From Pyrenopolyporus hunteri (lineage: Eukaryota; Ascomycota; Sordariomycetes; Xylariales; Hypoxylaceae): 64,000 nucleotides of DNA. Numbering within the stretch: the first letter of the stretch is position 1; each line of letters begins with the position of its first letter. The stretch covers positions 62,001 to 126,000 of the forward strand of contig CADCXC010000008.1 of assembly GCA_902806595.1 (NCBI GenBank). The letters run 5' to 3'. The notes beneath the pieces were generated by a model. The model had not been told where the DNA came from. It saw only the letters and a list, made by a program, of their open reading frames with translations, and did no database searches. Positions 1 to 11,121 of this stretch are shown in pieces. Position numbers and translations under genes: made by a program.

Positions 1-2077
1 ATGGCTGGTGTGGCGATGGACGACATGCAGCTATACCGACATCCTACCGAAGAGGAAGCGAAGAGGTATCGGCGGCGTAGCATACACTCAATCAATTCTA
101 CCGATTATCCCAACCCCCTGACCCCGCAAGAATTCAAGCAAGTGGGGGAATCGTTGCGCTTGGAAGCGCTAGCCGCCTCGAGAAGACAGGGTGGTTTAGA
201 TAAGGACCAGAGAAACGCCGCCCGGGGTGGTTCCGGCCTTATTACTTCCTCTGCTGGGCCTGCGGAGAAGAACGCGGCGCACACCATCAACGGTAGTTCT
301 GAAAGCCTAGTTTCGAGTGGAAGCAGCAATTCTAGGCCGTCTTCGGTGAGTAAAATACAGACATACTTTCCAAGAGTCGGGGGAGATTATTTTTATTTTA
401 TTTTATTTCATATTTTTTTTTTTAAAAAAAAGATTCCCCCCGGTGGATTGCCCAATCAAGTTAAAAGTCGAGTCACCATTCTCAAGGTTAAGGTACTAAC
501 TGAACGTACTGTCACAGTCTGCCAATCGAAGCTCTAATGCATCTGCCCCCACGGCTAGCCCCGCCTCCTCCACCTCCACGGACAAGAAGTCCGCACAGGA
601 TCAATCAAAGCCCGTGAGCATACCGCCTCGCGGTTCATCGACTGATGTCGGTAAACGAACAATCAACCCATCTCCCTTATCTAAGCCGGTAACCATGGGC
701 GCCGGGTCCTCGCCCGACGACTCGGCGGCCCCCGCTAACTCGTCGGAGCCGCCTTCTAATAAACCCTCAACATCGTCTTCTGGTTTGAATGCCGATAGCC
801 CTGCGGCCAAGCAGCTCGCCGCGATAAATGAGAAAGGGGGCAAGTCGAAGAGCAAGTCGTCGCGACTGCGTCGGGCCTTCTCCTTCGGGAGTGCCGCCGA
901 GCTCAGAAAGGTTACAGGACAGGATATCGGTTCGGGGGCAGGGAAAGCATCTCAAAATGAACCGTCAAGATTGCACAAGGATCCTACGCCCGAAGACTTG
1001 TACGAGGAAGAGCAAGCGCGAATTGCGCAGAAGCAGGAGGAGGGTGGGATCGGTAGCAGCATTTACTCCGGCACCAAGCTCTTTGCAGGGTCGACGGACA
1101 ACCTGTCAGTTTCGTCGACAGCATCTTCGGCGTCGATAATGCTTCGTAAGATGGGACGCGGGATGAAGAAAGGTGGTAGGTCGCTGGTTGGATTATTCCG
1201 ACCTAAATCGATCGTCGGAGCGGTCAGCGAAGAATCCAAAGCTCCTGAGGTTTCCCAAGCTGCCGTGTCTATGGTTACGGTGGAAGCAGAGCGCGACAGG
1301 GTTAATGTCGGTGTGCGGCCCAGTTCTCAACAAGCTCCCGGCCTCAGCTTGCCGCACCTGGAGAACAGCCAGGCGGATGCCGCTGACGGACACTCGACTG
1401 ATTTCCTGGGGAATACGAACCTCGATAACTCGGCTTCGAGGAAAAGCATCATCGGCGGTGAGAAGGAAAGAGCCGAAGTTCTCGCCACGATTCGGAAGGG
1501 CATCCTTAAGAGTACGTTGATCCGCTAACCATCTAGTACCGCGACTATGTTTTATTTCTAACGCCTTTTTAGCTCGCAGCAACTCGCCCAGCCCTTCGCC
1601 TCGAGCACAGGAGTCCAAAGGAGGACCCACCTTTGATCTCCCGACGATTCCCAACGTCTCCAACTCACCGAGTTCTAGCGCTCCCAGCACCCCGAACGAT
1701 GACTCCCAGGGCCATAAACGCAACGAATCCGTCGCCATTGGCAACGAGGACTATTTCGTATCGGCGCTGCGTCTCCGTCAAGATACGAAGAGCGCTCCGT
1801 CGACACCCCAGGGCGGGGGCAAGCGATGTGCTACCTTTAGCCCTCGAATCGTCTTCTACGACACGTGGCCGAGCGGAGAGTACGACCGCCGTGGCGATAT
1901 TGCGACTTGCAATCGTCTGACGCCGATGCTTGCTCAACAGATTAAGGAGGAATTGAACACCTTCAAGATGGTATGTTTTTGTCATTATCGAATTACCAAT
2001 TCGCACATATTTGCTAATACTTGGCGTAGGAGATGGAGGTTCACGAGACGTCCAAGATTTATACGCACTTTTTCTGA
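1..2077 (+). CDS. Bni4-like protein (phosphatase-1 docking/septin-neck scaffold), probably 5'-partial
   Basis: Exons read as 1-345, 518-1511, 1573-1970 and 2030-2077, which gives 594 residues in one continuous frame. Most of the protein is Ser/Pro/Gly-rich and disordered. The well-ordered part is the C-terminus: an RIVF motif (RVxF class, which docks protein phosphatase 1), then YDTW, EYDRRGDIATC, LTPMLAQQIKEELN and a terminal IYTHFF. I recognise this tail as the conserved end of fungal Bni4, which in yeast targets the phosphatase Glc7 to the bud neck for chitin synthase placement. Introns carry good branch sites (ACTAAC near 494, GCTAAT near 2013). The ATG is at base 1, so the real start may lie upstream, because Bni4 proteins are usually longer. 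The identity rests on the tail alone. Confidence 0.6.
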
Positions 2078-4068
2078 TGATGGCAAGCGCTGCAACACGA
2101 AATCTCAAATCTTAGCAAAAATGGTACCATTCTCGATTAAAGGCCTATAGACCTGCGATCATGTATTTGTCAACTCTCAAGAGTCCACGGCGTTTGCAAC
2201 ACGGTTAAGCATAGTAAGGTGTCGCGGCGTTTTCGAATTTACATTATCCAGCTATTTTCTGCGCACAAAAAGAAACCTGTTCGTTGCTATAATATCCCGT
2301 CAGTAGCGGTAACGGCGGGGGCCAGATGCTCTCCTATCAAGGCGTCGGTCTCCGTCAGAACATATTTGCATCAGGCATTCGTCCCCGGCCCTGATTTTAA
2401 TTCGCAGCAAAGCAAGGAGCTACAAAGCTTGGAACGGTGCTTGAAGGGAGGGAGCTTATTTGGTGTGGCACGAATGTTGCAAGCAGGGAGGGAGGGCAGT
2501 TCGACGCATAATAAAGAGAAAGATGTCTCTATCGGATGGGGGATGGATGTTAGCCCCCAAAGAGTCCTGTCACACTATGTCCCTCGGAACGGAAGGAGGA
2601 ATAATGCAGTGCAAAGACTCGCACATGAGGAACAAAGGTCGAGCCCCCCCCCTTTCGGTGGATTAATCAGGATGCGATGGCTCTGGTCTCTCTCCCTCCC
2701 TCTCCCTTGCCTACGTACCTAACTAAGCTCGGGGCTTAAGCTCGCCCTCGCTGACGCAGCTGAGCAAAATCATATTTTGGAAGCCACCATAGATTTATGT
2801 ATCTATGAGGTGGTGTTGTGTCATCGTAATTTTCTAGCCAGGGGACGGGAACAGGGAATGGGGAGTCGCCATTTGAAGCTTGAACGAGAGAATAACAGTA
2901 CATTTTTTTTGTCTTATCGTTCACGACTTCAAGACCATGATGACGTTTGCTCTGAAGGGGGCGGAAGTAATGTACTATTAAGGGGAGAGAGATTTGAGCA
3001 CCAGGTATTTCCGACCGGGGCGGCCGGGGGGGCGGCGGGCGAGAGTGAATATCATAACCAATAATTTGCAAGTTCTCTTGGGTTCGCATTTGCAGGCATT
3101 CGGCTATGGCTTCTGATCATATGATATATTATATCGAGAAAAAAAAAATAAAACGTCTGAAAGCAGACAATTCAACCGCGCGAACGTGTTCCCCATGTCC
3201 ATACTAGTCGTGCTTTTGGAGATAATTTACCTCTTCTCTCCGGGATTCTCCTGAACGATGCTTCGGCCTAACCGTAGGACGTTAGACCCGTTGCCGTGAG
3301 GTTGCAACGATGTACAGGTACTCAATCCTTGAATACGAGAAGTAGAGAGTACAAATGAGGCGCAGCGCTCCAAGTCATAGCATCGCGCCAAGTCATGTAA
3401 TTTCCAATTTTACGCGAACTTCAGGTAGCCCTCGTGGGTTCTTATGTATGGACCCTATGTTATGTGTAGGTATCTGGGTAGGCATGCAAGGCGAGACGAG
3501 ATGTATCTGAGATCTTGCTGTCGGCTATGCCGCTAGATATGTCAGCATGACGTATATGAACGAGGATTCGAAAGCTTCTTTTCCTCTCCTTCCTTTCTCC
3601 TTTCCTCCCCTTTACATACAACCTATGTACCTAATGTTCTTCTTGAACTACCCCCGTTCCTTGTAATGCTTAAACTTTAGATTGACTCCGTACTAATACT
3701 AGCTTTCCCGTGCCTGGAAGTTAATCGATATGCTTGCATAAAGGAGAGCTAAATGTCAAACCTTACCTGATGAGTCTAAACACAACCTGAGGCCGGTTGA
3801 GGTCTTGGGACCAAGTACCTCGCAAGTACCTGTTGCATGTATCTCGTACCGAAGTACCTAGAGATTAGATAAGCCCCACCAATATTCCTGTAGGTTTTCG
3901 CGGCGAACGAACAGCAACTATGATAATTCTTGCATTTTTTTCGCAATTTTCAATTATAATAGATATAGAACACCTACGGTCGCCATTCTGGAGTTTTTAG
4001 TAAAGGCGGCCAAGCGCAGGAATATTCCAGGCTCTGGCTGGAAAATACTCGCTAGAAAGTACGCCACA
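2078..4068. other. Intergenic, no gene seen
   Basis: This is the 3' flank of the Bni4-like gene and the promoter of the dus1 gene. Open frames here (for example 2219-2722 on the plus strand) lack domain character and start codon context, and I take them as chance. There are scattered TACCT/AGGTA words near 3470-3480 and 3800-3860, but no repeat or RNA gene is evident. Confidence 0.5.
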
Positions 4069-5960
4069 ATGGCCTCGAGCACGGCGAACGGAGCGGCGAA
4101 CGGAACGGCGACCACAACCAAGGCCAAGCTACACGGCCGGGCTTTCTACGAGAGTTTAGGGAGTCCTAAGTTTGTGCTTGCGCCTATGGTCGATCAGTCT
4201 GAGTTCGTAGGTCTTATAATATATATATGACCGACCAAGTATCGGGAACGACGAGAGCTGACTGACGACCCTCTCGAATCTAGGCTTGGCGCATGCTCAC
4301 TCGATCGTTTCTCACTCCGGCCGAAAATGCGAAGCTCCTAGCCTATACCCCTATGTTCCACGCCAGACTGTTCGAAGAGAATCCCAAGTATAGAGAGGCC
4401 CATTTCGCGGCTACTCGACCTTCCTCGTCAGTTCCTGGCGGGTCCGCGCCAAATTCTTCATCTACATCTGCAAATAACGAGCAGCCTCCCGAACTCGTCC
4501 CGTTTCTCGATGGTAACCCGGCATTCGACCGTCCTCTATTCGTACAGTTCTGCGCCAACGACCCTGAACACCTCCTAAGTGCGGCGAAGCTGGCCGCGCC
4601 CTACTGCGACGCTGTCGACTTAAATTTAGGCTGTCCCCAGGGCATCGCCCGCAGAGGCCACTACGGCGCGTTCCTGCAGGAGGATCAAGAGCTTATATAC
4701 AAGTTGATCAACACGCTCCACGAGAATCTCTCAGTGCCTGTCACCGCCAAGATCCGTATATTAGAGACCAAGGAGGCCACTCTCGCGTATGCCAAGAATG
4801 TGCTATCTGCCGGCGCAAGTATCATCACTGTCCACGGGCGAAGACGAGAGCAAAAGGGACATTTGACAGGCGTCGCAGACTGGGAATACTTGCGTTACCT
4901 CAGAGAGAATCTGCCCAAGGAAACAGTCATCTTTGCCAACGGTAATATACTCCAACATGACGATCTTGAACGATGCCTCGAGGCAACGGGTGCCGACGCT
5001 GTCATGAGCGCCGAGGGAAACCTGAGCGATCCGGGAATCTTTGCGCAACCGCCCCCACCGGGACAAGAGGGCCGAGAATACTGGCGGGGCATCGACGGCA
5101 AGGGTGGCTATCGGGTAGATGCCGTGTTCAGGCGCTATATGGACATAATACATAAATATGTCCTCCAGCAGGAGCCGCCGGCGCGGAGGCCCTTATTTGT
5201 CTACGGCGACTCCGAGAGCTGGCTCGAAGAGGCGAAATTAAAAGATGCGGAGCAAGATGAGGAGGGCCCGGCACGTAAGAAGCGGAAGAAGGACGGCAGC
5301 AACAAGAACGAGAAGTGCACGGCGGCGAATCTGGTTGCGATCCGCCCTCACCTATTCCACCTCCTACGGCACTTTATATCAATACACACAGATATACGCG
5401 ATGCCCTCGCGCGGTGTCACGCCGGCGACGTCCCAGCCGTAGAGAAGATCCTCGACATGGTAGAGCGGCGCGTGGCGGAGGGTCTTATCGAGTACGAGCG
5501 GACCGGGGGTAAGAGCGTGGAAGAGCCGGAACCGGAGCCGGAGCCAAAGCCAAAGCCAGAAGTCGATGCTAAAACGGGCGAAAGCAAAGCGCCCGTAGAA
5601 TCGTCGACAGCAGAAGACGCCGAAACGGCGGGCTACGACCCGGAGAGTTCGATTGCCACGGTCAAGAAGTGCAAGCGGCCGTGGTGGATCGCGCAGCCCA
5701 TCGTGCGGCCGCTCCCGAAGGAGGCCCTGGCCAACGGCAGCATAAGCCTGAGTAAGAAGGAGAAGAGGAAACAGGAGATCGCGGCGAGGGCCGGGGAAGT
5801 TGCTGCCGCGGCAGAAGGCGCGACTGCGGCTGGTGAAGAGGGAAGTCGCGCGGCGGCGGAGCAGGAGTTGCCGAGGTCGGATGCCGTGGCCGGGATCAAG
5901 GAGCCGCCTATGGATCCGACGAAGCCGGCGCTTGCGGCTGATGAGCTGGTTTGTGGGTAG
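4069..5960 (+). CDS. dus1: tRNA-dihydrouridine synthase, Dus1 type
   Basis: Two exons, 4069-4206 and 4284-5960, code for 604 residues. Dus enzymes are FMN-dependent reductases that turn uridine into dihydrouridine in the tRNA D-loop; Dus1 acts at positions 16/17. Seen here: LAPMVDQSE at residues 37-45, which spans the intron into AWRML; the NLGCPQ motif with catalytic Cys163; AKIRI; the phosphate-binding VHGRRREQ; IFANGNI; and GADAVMSAEG. The catalytic barrel ends about halfway. The rest is a low-complexity tail with a basic KKRKK patch, an EPEPEP/KPKP run and an Ala/Glu-rich end. The protein is about 180 residues longer than yeast Dus1 (about 423). The start at 4069 is the first ATG in frame with the motif block. 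The family call is firm; the position specificity is inferred. Confidence 0.9.
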
Positions 5961-6505
5961 AGGTTGATGCGTACTTATATATGTAGATGGGATGTTACCT
6001 ACGGGATATTATGCGTGTTGTGGCGTGTATGTGCTGCAGGTGTTATATAGGCTTGCTTTGAAGTTATAGATGCATCGAAATCTAGACGTCTCGTTCGGGA
6101 ATAAGTTACAAATCACTAATCCGTTATGAGTATTCGCCGGTTACCCCCTATTATCGTTCTAGAGATTGGATAATCTGCTTTCCTCGGCCGCATAGCTTCT
6201 ACTATTTTAAAAGCCTGAAAGTCGTAGTAAGGGGGAAGATCTAAGTTACATTCGATAAGCGACCCTGATCATGCAATTAACGGGTATATATATAAGAAAC
6301 GGATATCGGGATGGCGTACCCTGTCTGCAGGATTCTTCGGTTCAGAGCGGATTACGTTTCTATTTCTACTAAGCTCCGGGGGCAGTGAATTCAACCCGTT
6401 AGTGAAGCTGCTATATCTTTATCCTTATACTTTGGTGGGAGTTAACACCCATTTTACCTAAGTTCCTGATTGCGATAGAACCCGATTACTTACCACTCTA
6501 ACCCC
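5961..6505. other. Intergenic, no gene seen
   Basis: Moderately AT-rich spacer between dus1 and the membrane-protein gene, and the promoter of the latter. No feature was recognised. Confidence 0.5.
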
Positions 6506-7899
6506 ATGGTAGGTCACCACCCCCCGTCAATCCCACATCTTATCTCGCATACGACGCTGACTCCCCAACACAGGCCTCCCGCGGAAACGTCGCGCTCGCC
6601 GCGCTCTTCGCCGGGCTGGGCGTCCTCGGGTTCCTGGCCACCGCCGGCCAGGCCTTCAGGAACGGGCTCGGCGACGTGATAGCCGACGTCCTGGGGGCGC
6701 GCGGCCAGGCCGAGCCCGCCGAGCTGCTCGGGGCCCCGGCGCCCGTCAAGCGCGCGTTCACCGGCGTCGAGGAGGTCGACCGCCTGCTGGGCATCATGGT
6801 CGTCTTCATCGCCGCCCTGGTCGACGACCCGGGCCTCGCCTGGAGCACCTGGGCCGCGTACGTCGTGAGCATGGGCCAGTTCGCCGCCGGCTGGACCCTG
6901 CTCGTGCTCGAGGGCCGGCGGTCGGGGAATCGCGGCAAGGCCGTGAGTTGGGTGGGCACGCTCGGCTTGGTCTATCAGAACGTCTCGTGGGCGCTGGCCG
7001 TGCCGCTGTATTTCGCGCTGCATCTGCTCACGTCGCCGGTTGCGAGGCTGGATGGGAGGGGCGCTAGGGTTTCGGGCGATGCTGCGCGGAGGAGCCTGTT
7101 TGTGTATCTGTGGGATATTGCGCTGATTCCTATGGCCGTGACATTGAGCTTCATTCTTCCTGCTATCTTTATATGCCGGCCCTCGTCTGTTAGTGCTGCC
7201 ACGCACTACAATTTGATCGCGTTTTGGGAGCCGTTTCCGCTGGTAGGTGGATTCAAATTATTCGTTTATGCTGTTTTCTTACACATTCCGCGCCGTTTCA
7301 CGTTTTGGTGCTAATGCTACGATCCTTAGTGGACGGTGCTCGCTTTAGACGTCCTCCATAACACCTGCTACTTCTTATTCGGGAGCCTTAGCCCGCAGGA
7401 TAGCGACGGCAAGCCCACTACGCCCGGAAAGGGTTTCACGGTGGCTGTGTCAAGCGTATACCAGTTCGGCCTTACTGTTGCTGTGATAACCCACGCGCCC
7501 GTCTTACTCGTCTCACTACTGCCCGGTCCCTTACGTTCCACTCTTATTTCCGCGTTCCCCAAATATGCTCCCTTCCTCTCGGATGTCACGTTTACGCGCA
7601 CATTCTTGCCATATCCTATCTATGGACAGCCAATCGTCAACCCCGCCGCCTACGGGCCCGGCGACCTCTCTCCTTTGGTCGCCGACTTTTTGAAATACGA
7701 CCTTTACATCGGCAACACGTCGATGCTTCTATGGGCCCTGTATCTGAATGTTCGAGCTACCGGGACCTCCACATGGAAAGCCGTGCGTAAGGCCGCGTTC
7801 TGGACAATTGTTGGCGGGAGTACTGCGGGGGCTCTCGCGCTGCTGTGGGACCGGGACGAGGTTGTCAAGGAAGACGACAGCGAGGCGAAGAATAAATGA
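6506..7899 (+). CDS. Fungal polytopic membrane protein of unknown function
   Basis: The best model is ATG at 6506-6508 alone, an intron 6509-6573, then exons 6574-7242 and 7330-7899, giving 413 residues. The first coding exon is only the start codon. The donor GTAGGT, a branch-like GCTGACT and the acceptor ACACAG support this, and no other in-frame ATG precedes the first hydrophobic helix. About seven or eight hydrophobic segments are visible, including ALAALFAGLGVLGFLATAG, LGIMVVFIAALV, VSWALAVPLYFALHLL, ALIPMAVTLSFILPAIF and a C-terminal FWTIVGGSTAGALALLW. The tail is charged and ends KNK. It resembles uncharacterised ascomycete membrane proteins, sometimes likened to AtmA-type proteins of indole-diterpene clusters, but no terpene genes are nearby and I do not assign that role. 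The first half is far more GC-rich than the last exon. Confidence 0.7.
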
Positions 7900-8254
7900 A
7901 GCGAAATCGTGAGTGGTTCTGGTGGGGGTTTGCCCTAAAGATTCGTGAAGGAAGGGTTGGCTATGCGATCGTTGGGTTGGATAATGAAATGTCAGCTACG
8001 AATACATGGTAATATTTTTATTATCGTCCATATTGGGATGCCGGCGATGTTTGAAGTCACACAATAGCAATCGCTATCACGGCAGCTTCGAATTTAATGG
8101 TTAATAGAGTCGTACAGTGAGTAATATAGATGACGAATGAAGACTTTAAACGTTATCTATCTTTTGGGTCTCATTTTATGAGATGTAGGTTATACATTAA
8201 AGTAAAACCTCAGACCGGCGTAATCATACCTCGATTTTCGGCATGCTCTTAGCC
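7900..8254. other. Convergent intergenic spacer
   Basis: AT-rich 3' region shared by the plus-strand membrane protein and the minus-strand SnoaL-like gene. No feature was recognised. Confidence 0.5.
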
Positions 8255-8719
8255 CTACGCCTGCCCACTCTTCAATTCCTTTAATTGACCCCGTCTCGCG
8301 AGGTACGCAGCGCCAGTGTCGGCCCAGACCTCGTAACTCAGAACCTTACGCTGGTCATCAAACTTAAGCGCGTAAGCGAAAACCTCGTCCCAGCTGTCCC
8401 CCGTCGCCGTCCACGTAAACCTAGCGGTGCCGCGGACAGCGACGCGGTTCTCCGCAGCGTCGACGATGTAATCCGCGAACCGCATGTTCTCGTAGCTTAG
8501 GCACGACGAGATCGTGTTGAAGTACTCCTGCACGCCATCGCGCCCCCGGAACTCTCGGCCAAGGAACGGAGCGAGGTCTTTCAGCCCGTGCTCGTATGCA
8601 AGGACGTCATTGGAGGAGGAGAAGTGGCTTAGGATCTCGTCCGGTGGCTTTTTCTGTGCGAAGCTCTCGCAGAAAGCCGTGGCGGCGTCGAGGAGGTCTG
8701 CGCGCTTGTGGTGGGGCAT
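8255..8719 (-). CDS. SnoaL/NTF2-like small protein
   Basis: Single exon, 154 residues from the ATG at 8717-8719. The sequence runs from an N-terminal helix (LLDAATAFCESFAQKKPPDEIL) to LAPFLGREFRGRDGVQEYF, then strands such as RVAVRGTARFTWTATG and the closing SYEVWADTGAAYLARRG. This is the cone-shaped alpha+beta fold of SnoaL/NTF2-like proteins, which cover small hydrolases, cyclases and binding proteins. The first hydrophobic helix followed by an F.GR.FRGRDGV block is typical of ascomycete members. An in-frame upstream extension exists to 8947, but it has no fold character, and MPHHKR is the natural start. The catalytic activity, if any, cannot be read from the sequence. Confidence 0.75.
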   Translation of the reverse strand: MPHHKRADLLDAATAFCESFAQKKPPDEILSHFSSSNDVLAYEHGLKDLAPFLGREFRGRDGVQEYFNTISSCLSYENMRFADYIVDAAENRVAVRGTARFTWTATGDSWDEVFAYALKFDDQRKVLSYEVWADTGAAYLARRGQLKELKSGQA

Positions 8720-9613
8720 ACTTATGGGAGTGAAGTGAAAAGCAACGTTATTAGTATCTCGGAACAGGGGAGGATGCTGTGTATCTTTGATATATATGAA
8801 TTGGTGGCTTATTATTTCGAAATTGAAATAATTTGATACGTCCCTAGATTCGAATCGAGAGGTATTCATACGCCCTAGGCCATTTCCTTCGGCTGGGGTC
8901 TTGAATTCAACCTCTCTAAAGTGAAATACGTCATTGGCGTTCGTCAATGCAGCTTAAGTCAGTCCCCGTCAGTCCACTTACGGATGATGTGTTTCCATCG
9001 GCCTTTGCGGGACTTATATTTTAGTCGAGTCCCATTCCTTTTCAACTATTCAATTTCAGAGGCTTTGCCTATTGCCCATTTTAATGTAAATGGGAATTAT
9101 TTACATCAATCAGAAAACCCACGATGGCTCCTCTCACATGTTAGATGTCCGTATAGCGGAGCGTTAGCGTATCGATGGTTTCTCTACGATTAACCCATAG
9201 TCTCTTCTAAGTCAGAGGGGTAGATCATACCTATCGTACAATACCATTACTAAAACTACCTTCTACCCGGCTCATCCCTGATAGATCACATCTACTAGAC
9301 GCTTAAATAGGTGGCTTGTCGGATCTCTACCATCGTCGACAGCTAACGAAAGAGAAAAATGTGAATTATTAGCGTGAGCCCGTCAAGTTAGACCGGGCCA
9401 TTAATACCCGAACCACGAATTCGACGGATTATAGCGAATTTAGGCCCTCCTCCGAAGTTCGGCATCTCGGCTAAGCTTCACGCTTCACTGTGCCGATTCT
9501 CATGGGGCACGAACAACGCTAACATTAAATACTCGTCGGAGATGGTGATGATCTATCGTAGGCCCTTTCTTCAGGTACTAAATAGACATAAATCGTCGAT
9601 AATACGTACAATT
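8720..9613. other. Divergent promoter region
   Basis: Lies between the minus-strand SnoaL-like gene and the plus-strand dehydrogenase. It is AT-rich, with a TGATAG (GATA-type) word at 9279-9284. The open frame at 8921-9193 looks random. The last 72 bases (9542-9613) are open and in frame with the dehydrogenase. Confidence 0.5.
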
Positions 9614-10642
9614 ATGTCAGAACCAGAGCGTCCTACTGTTCTACTAATCGGGGGATTAGCACATGCGAACAAGGAATGGGAGTCCCTCGGCAGCAAATAC
9701 AAGCTCCTTGAGTTCCGCAAAGGGACGCGAGAGCAGTTCCTCGAGAACTGTCGGAATGGGACGTACGCTGCGGTGCGCGCATGTTACCGCTCCAACGCCT
9801 CTACCTCTGTGACGGGGCCGTTTGACAGGGAGCTTATCTCAGCGCTACCGGAGTCTTGGAAGTTCATCGCGCATAACGGCGCCGGCTACGATAATATCGA
9901 CGTGGAGGCTTGCAACACGCGCAGGATCGCCGTCTCTTCGACCCCCGTGGCTGTAGATGATGCGACTGCCGATGTCGGCATGTTTCTCTTACTGGGGGCT
10001 CTGCGATACGCCCACGAGCCTATAGTTGCGCTGCGGGAGGGGCGGTGGAAAGGAAGGATACGAATCGGACATGATCCCCGGGGAAAGACGTTGGGAATCT
10101 TGGGAATGGGAGGCATCGGCCGCGCGATGGCCCACCGGGCGCGCAGCTTCGGCATGGACATCATCTACCACAACCGACGACGACTAGATCCGTCTTTAGA
10201 GCAAGGGGCGAAATACGTCTCTTTCGATGAACTGCTTGCTCAGTCGGACGTGCTGTCCCTGAACTTGGCGCTCAACGCAAGCACGCGGCACATTATTTCT
10301 GCGCCGGAGCTAGCTAAGATGAAAGAAGGCGTCGTGATCGTGAACACGGCCCGCGGGGCGCTCATCAACGAGGCGGACCTTGTGGCTGCTCTCGAGTCCG
10401 GCCATGTTTCCGCGGTGGGCCTCGATGTGTTCGAGAACGAACCGGAGGTCCACCCGGGGCTTGTGAAGAACGATCGCGCTTTTCTGCTGCCTCACCTCGG
10501 GACTAGTACTATCGAGACTCAGCGAGGGATGGAGCTGCTCGTCCTGAAGAATTTAGAAGCGGCTGTTGACGAGGGGAAGATGCTAACTCTGATAGGGGAG
10601 CAGAAAGGCTTGGATTGGGCGCCTAAGGAGGCGGATTCTTAA
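9614..10642 (+). CDS. D-isomer-specific 2-hydroxyacid dehydrogenase (glyoxylate/hydroxypyruvate reductase type)
   Basis: Single exon. From ATG 9614 it codes for 342 residues, close to yeast Gor1 (350). These NAD(P)H enzymes reduce 2-oxoacids such as glyoxylate or hydroxypyruvate. Visible features: the N-terminal substrate-domain strand TVLLIGG; the Rossmann glycine motif LGMGGIGRAMA; NTARGALI, which carries the active-site Arg; VGLDVFENEP, which carries the acidic partner; and LLPHLGTST, which carries the catalytic His. All expected residues are present. An in-frame ATG at 9542 would add 24 residues that are basic and free of acids, like a mitochondrial leader, so dual targeting is possible. 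It lies upstream of the lactam pair on the same strand. A role there, for example in disposing of a downstream oxoacid, is only inferred. Confidence 0.88.
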   Translation: MSEPERPTVLLIGGLAHANKEWESLGSKYKLLEFRKGTREQFLENCRNGTYAAVRACYRSNASTSVTGPFDRELISALPESWKFIAHNGAGYDNIDVEACNTRRIAVSSTPVAVDDATADVGMFLLLGALRYAHEPIVALREGRWKGRIRIGHDPRGKTLGILGMGGIGRAMAHRARSFGMDIIYHNRRRLDPSLEQGAKYVSFDELLAQSDVLSLNLALNASTRHIISAPELAKMKEGVVIVNTARGALINEADLVAALESGHVSAVGLDVFENEPEVHPGLVKNDRAFLLPHLGTSTIETQRGMELLVLKNLEAAVDEGKMLTLIGEQKGLDWAPKEADS

Positions 10643-11121
10643 GGACCGCAAATGCTCAGTAGTTCTTAGTGTTGAGCTCGATTGACATTACAGAATAGTA
10701 ACTATAGCGATATCTAATACGCTCCCACAGCGCCCCTTATAGCGGTTTAGATCTTCCTCGTCTTCTTTGAAAAACCCCTTACCATATTTCAAGCCCAGGC
10801 GACCTTGAAACGAAAAAGATAGAAGGGAAGAAAGCAGAAGCCCTATTCGTTCGCTGCTTGATTTTAGATGTATCTTCGAATCATCAATATTTTTTAGACT
10901 TAGGCTATAGTTGCGCGCTCGATATTCTGAATACCTAACTAGGTCAAGTTCCCTTCACCAGCACCCTTGCTCCAACCATCCCCTCTCGAATGCCTTATCA
11001 GTTCCCCTCATCCATGGAGCAAACGTCACTCTACGGAAATCTACTACCATATTTACATGGAATATTCCTTAGAAGACATTATCACTGATATATTCGTGAT
11101 TTTCTGTTTTCAACTATAAAT
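10643..11121. other. Promoter of the lamA-like gene
   Basis: 479-bp spacer with no open frame of note. A GATA site is listed separately. The last 80 bases before the start are AT-rich. Confidence 0.5.
10995..11000 (-). promoter_or_regulatory. GATA-factor site upstream of lamA-like gene
   Basis: TTATCA on the plus strand is TGATAA on the minus strand, an exact HGATAR core, about 120 bp upstream of the lamA-like ATG. GATA factors such as AreA/Nit2 drive nitrogen-source catabolic genes. One six-base site is expected by chance every few hundred bases, so this is suggestive only. Confidence 0.3.

Noticed and set aside
2219..2722. 167-codon plus-strand open frame downstream of the Bni4-like gene
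   Set aside because: No domain, no codon bias, odd composition. Probably 3' flank.
6514..7206. 230-codon minus-strand open frame
   Set aside because: Antisense shadow of the GC-rich membrane-protein exon, with composition biased to Arg, Gly, Pro and Gln.
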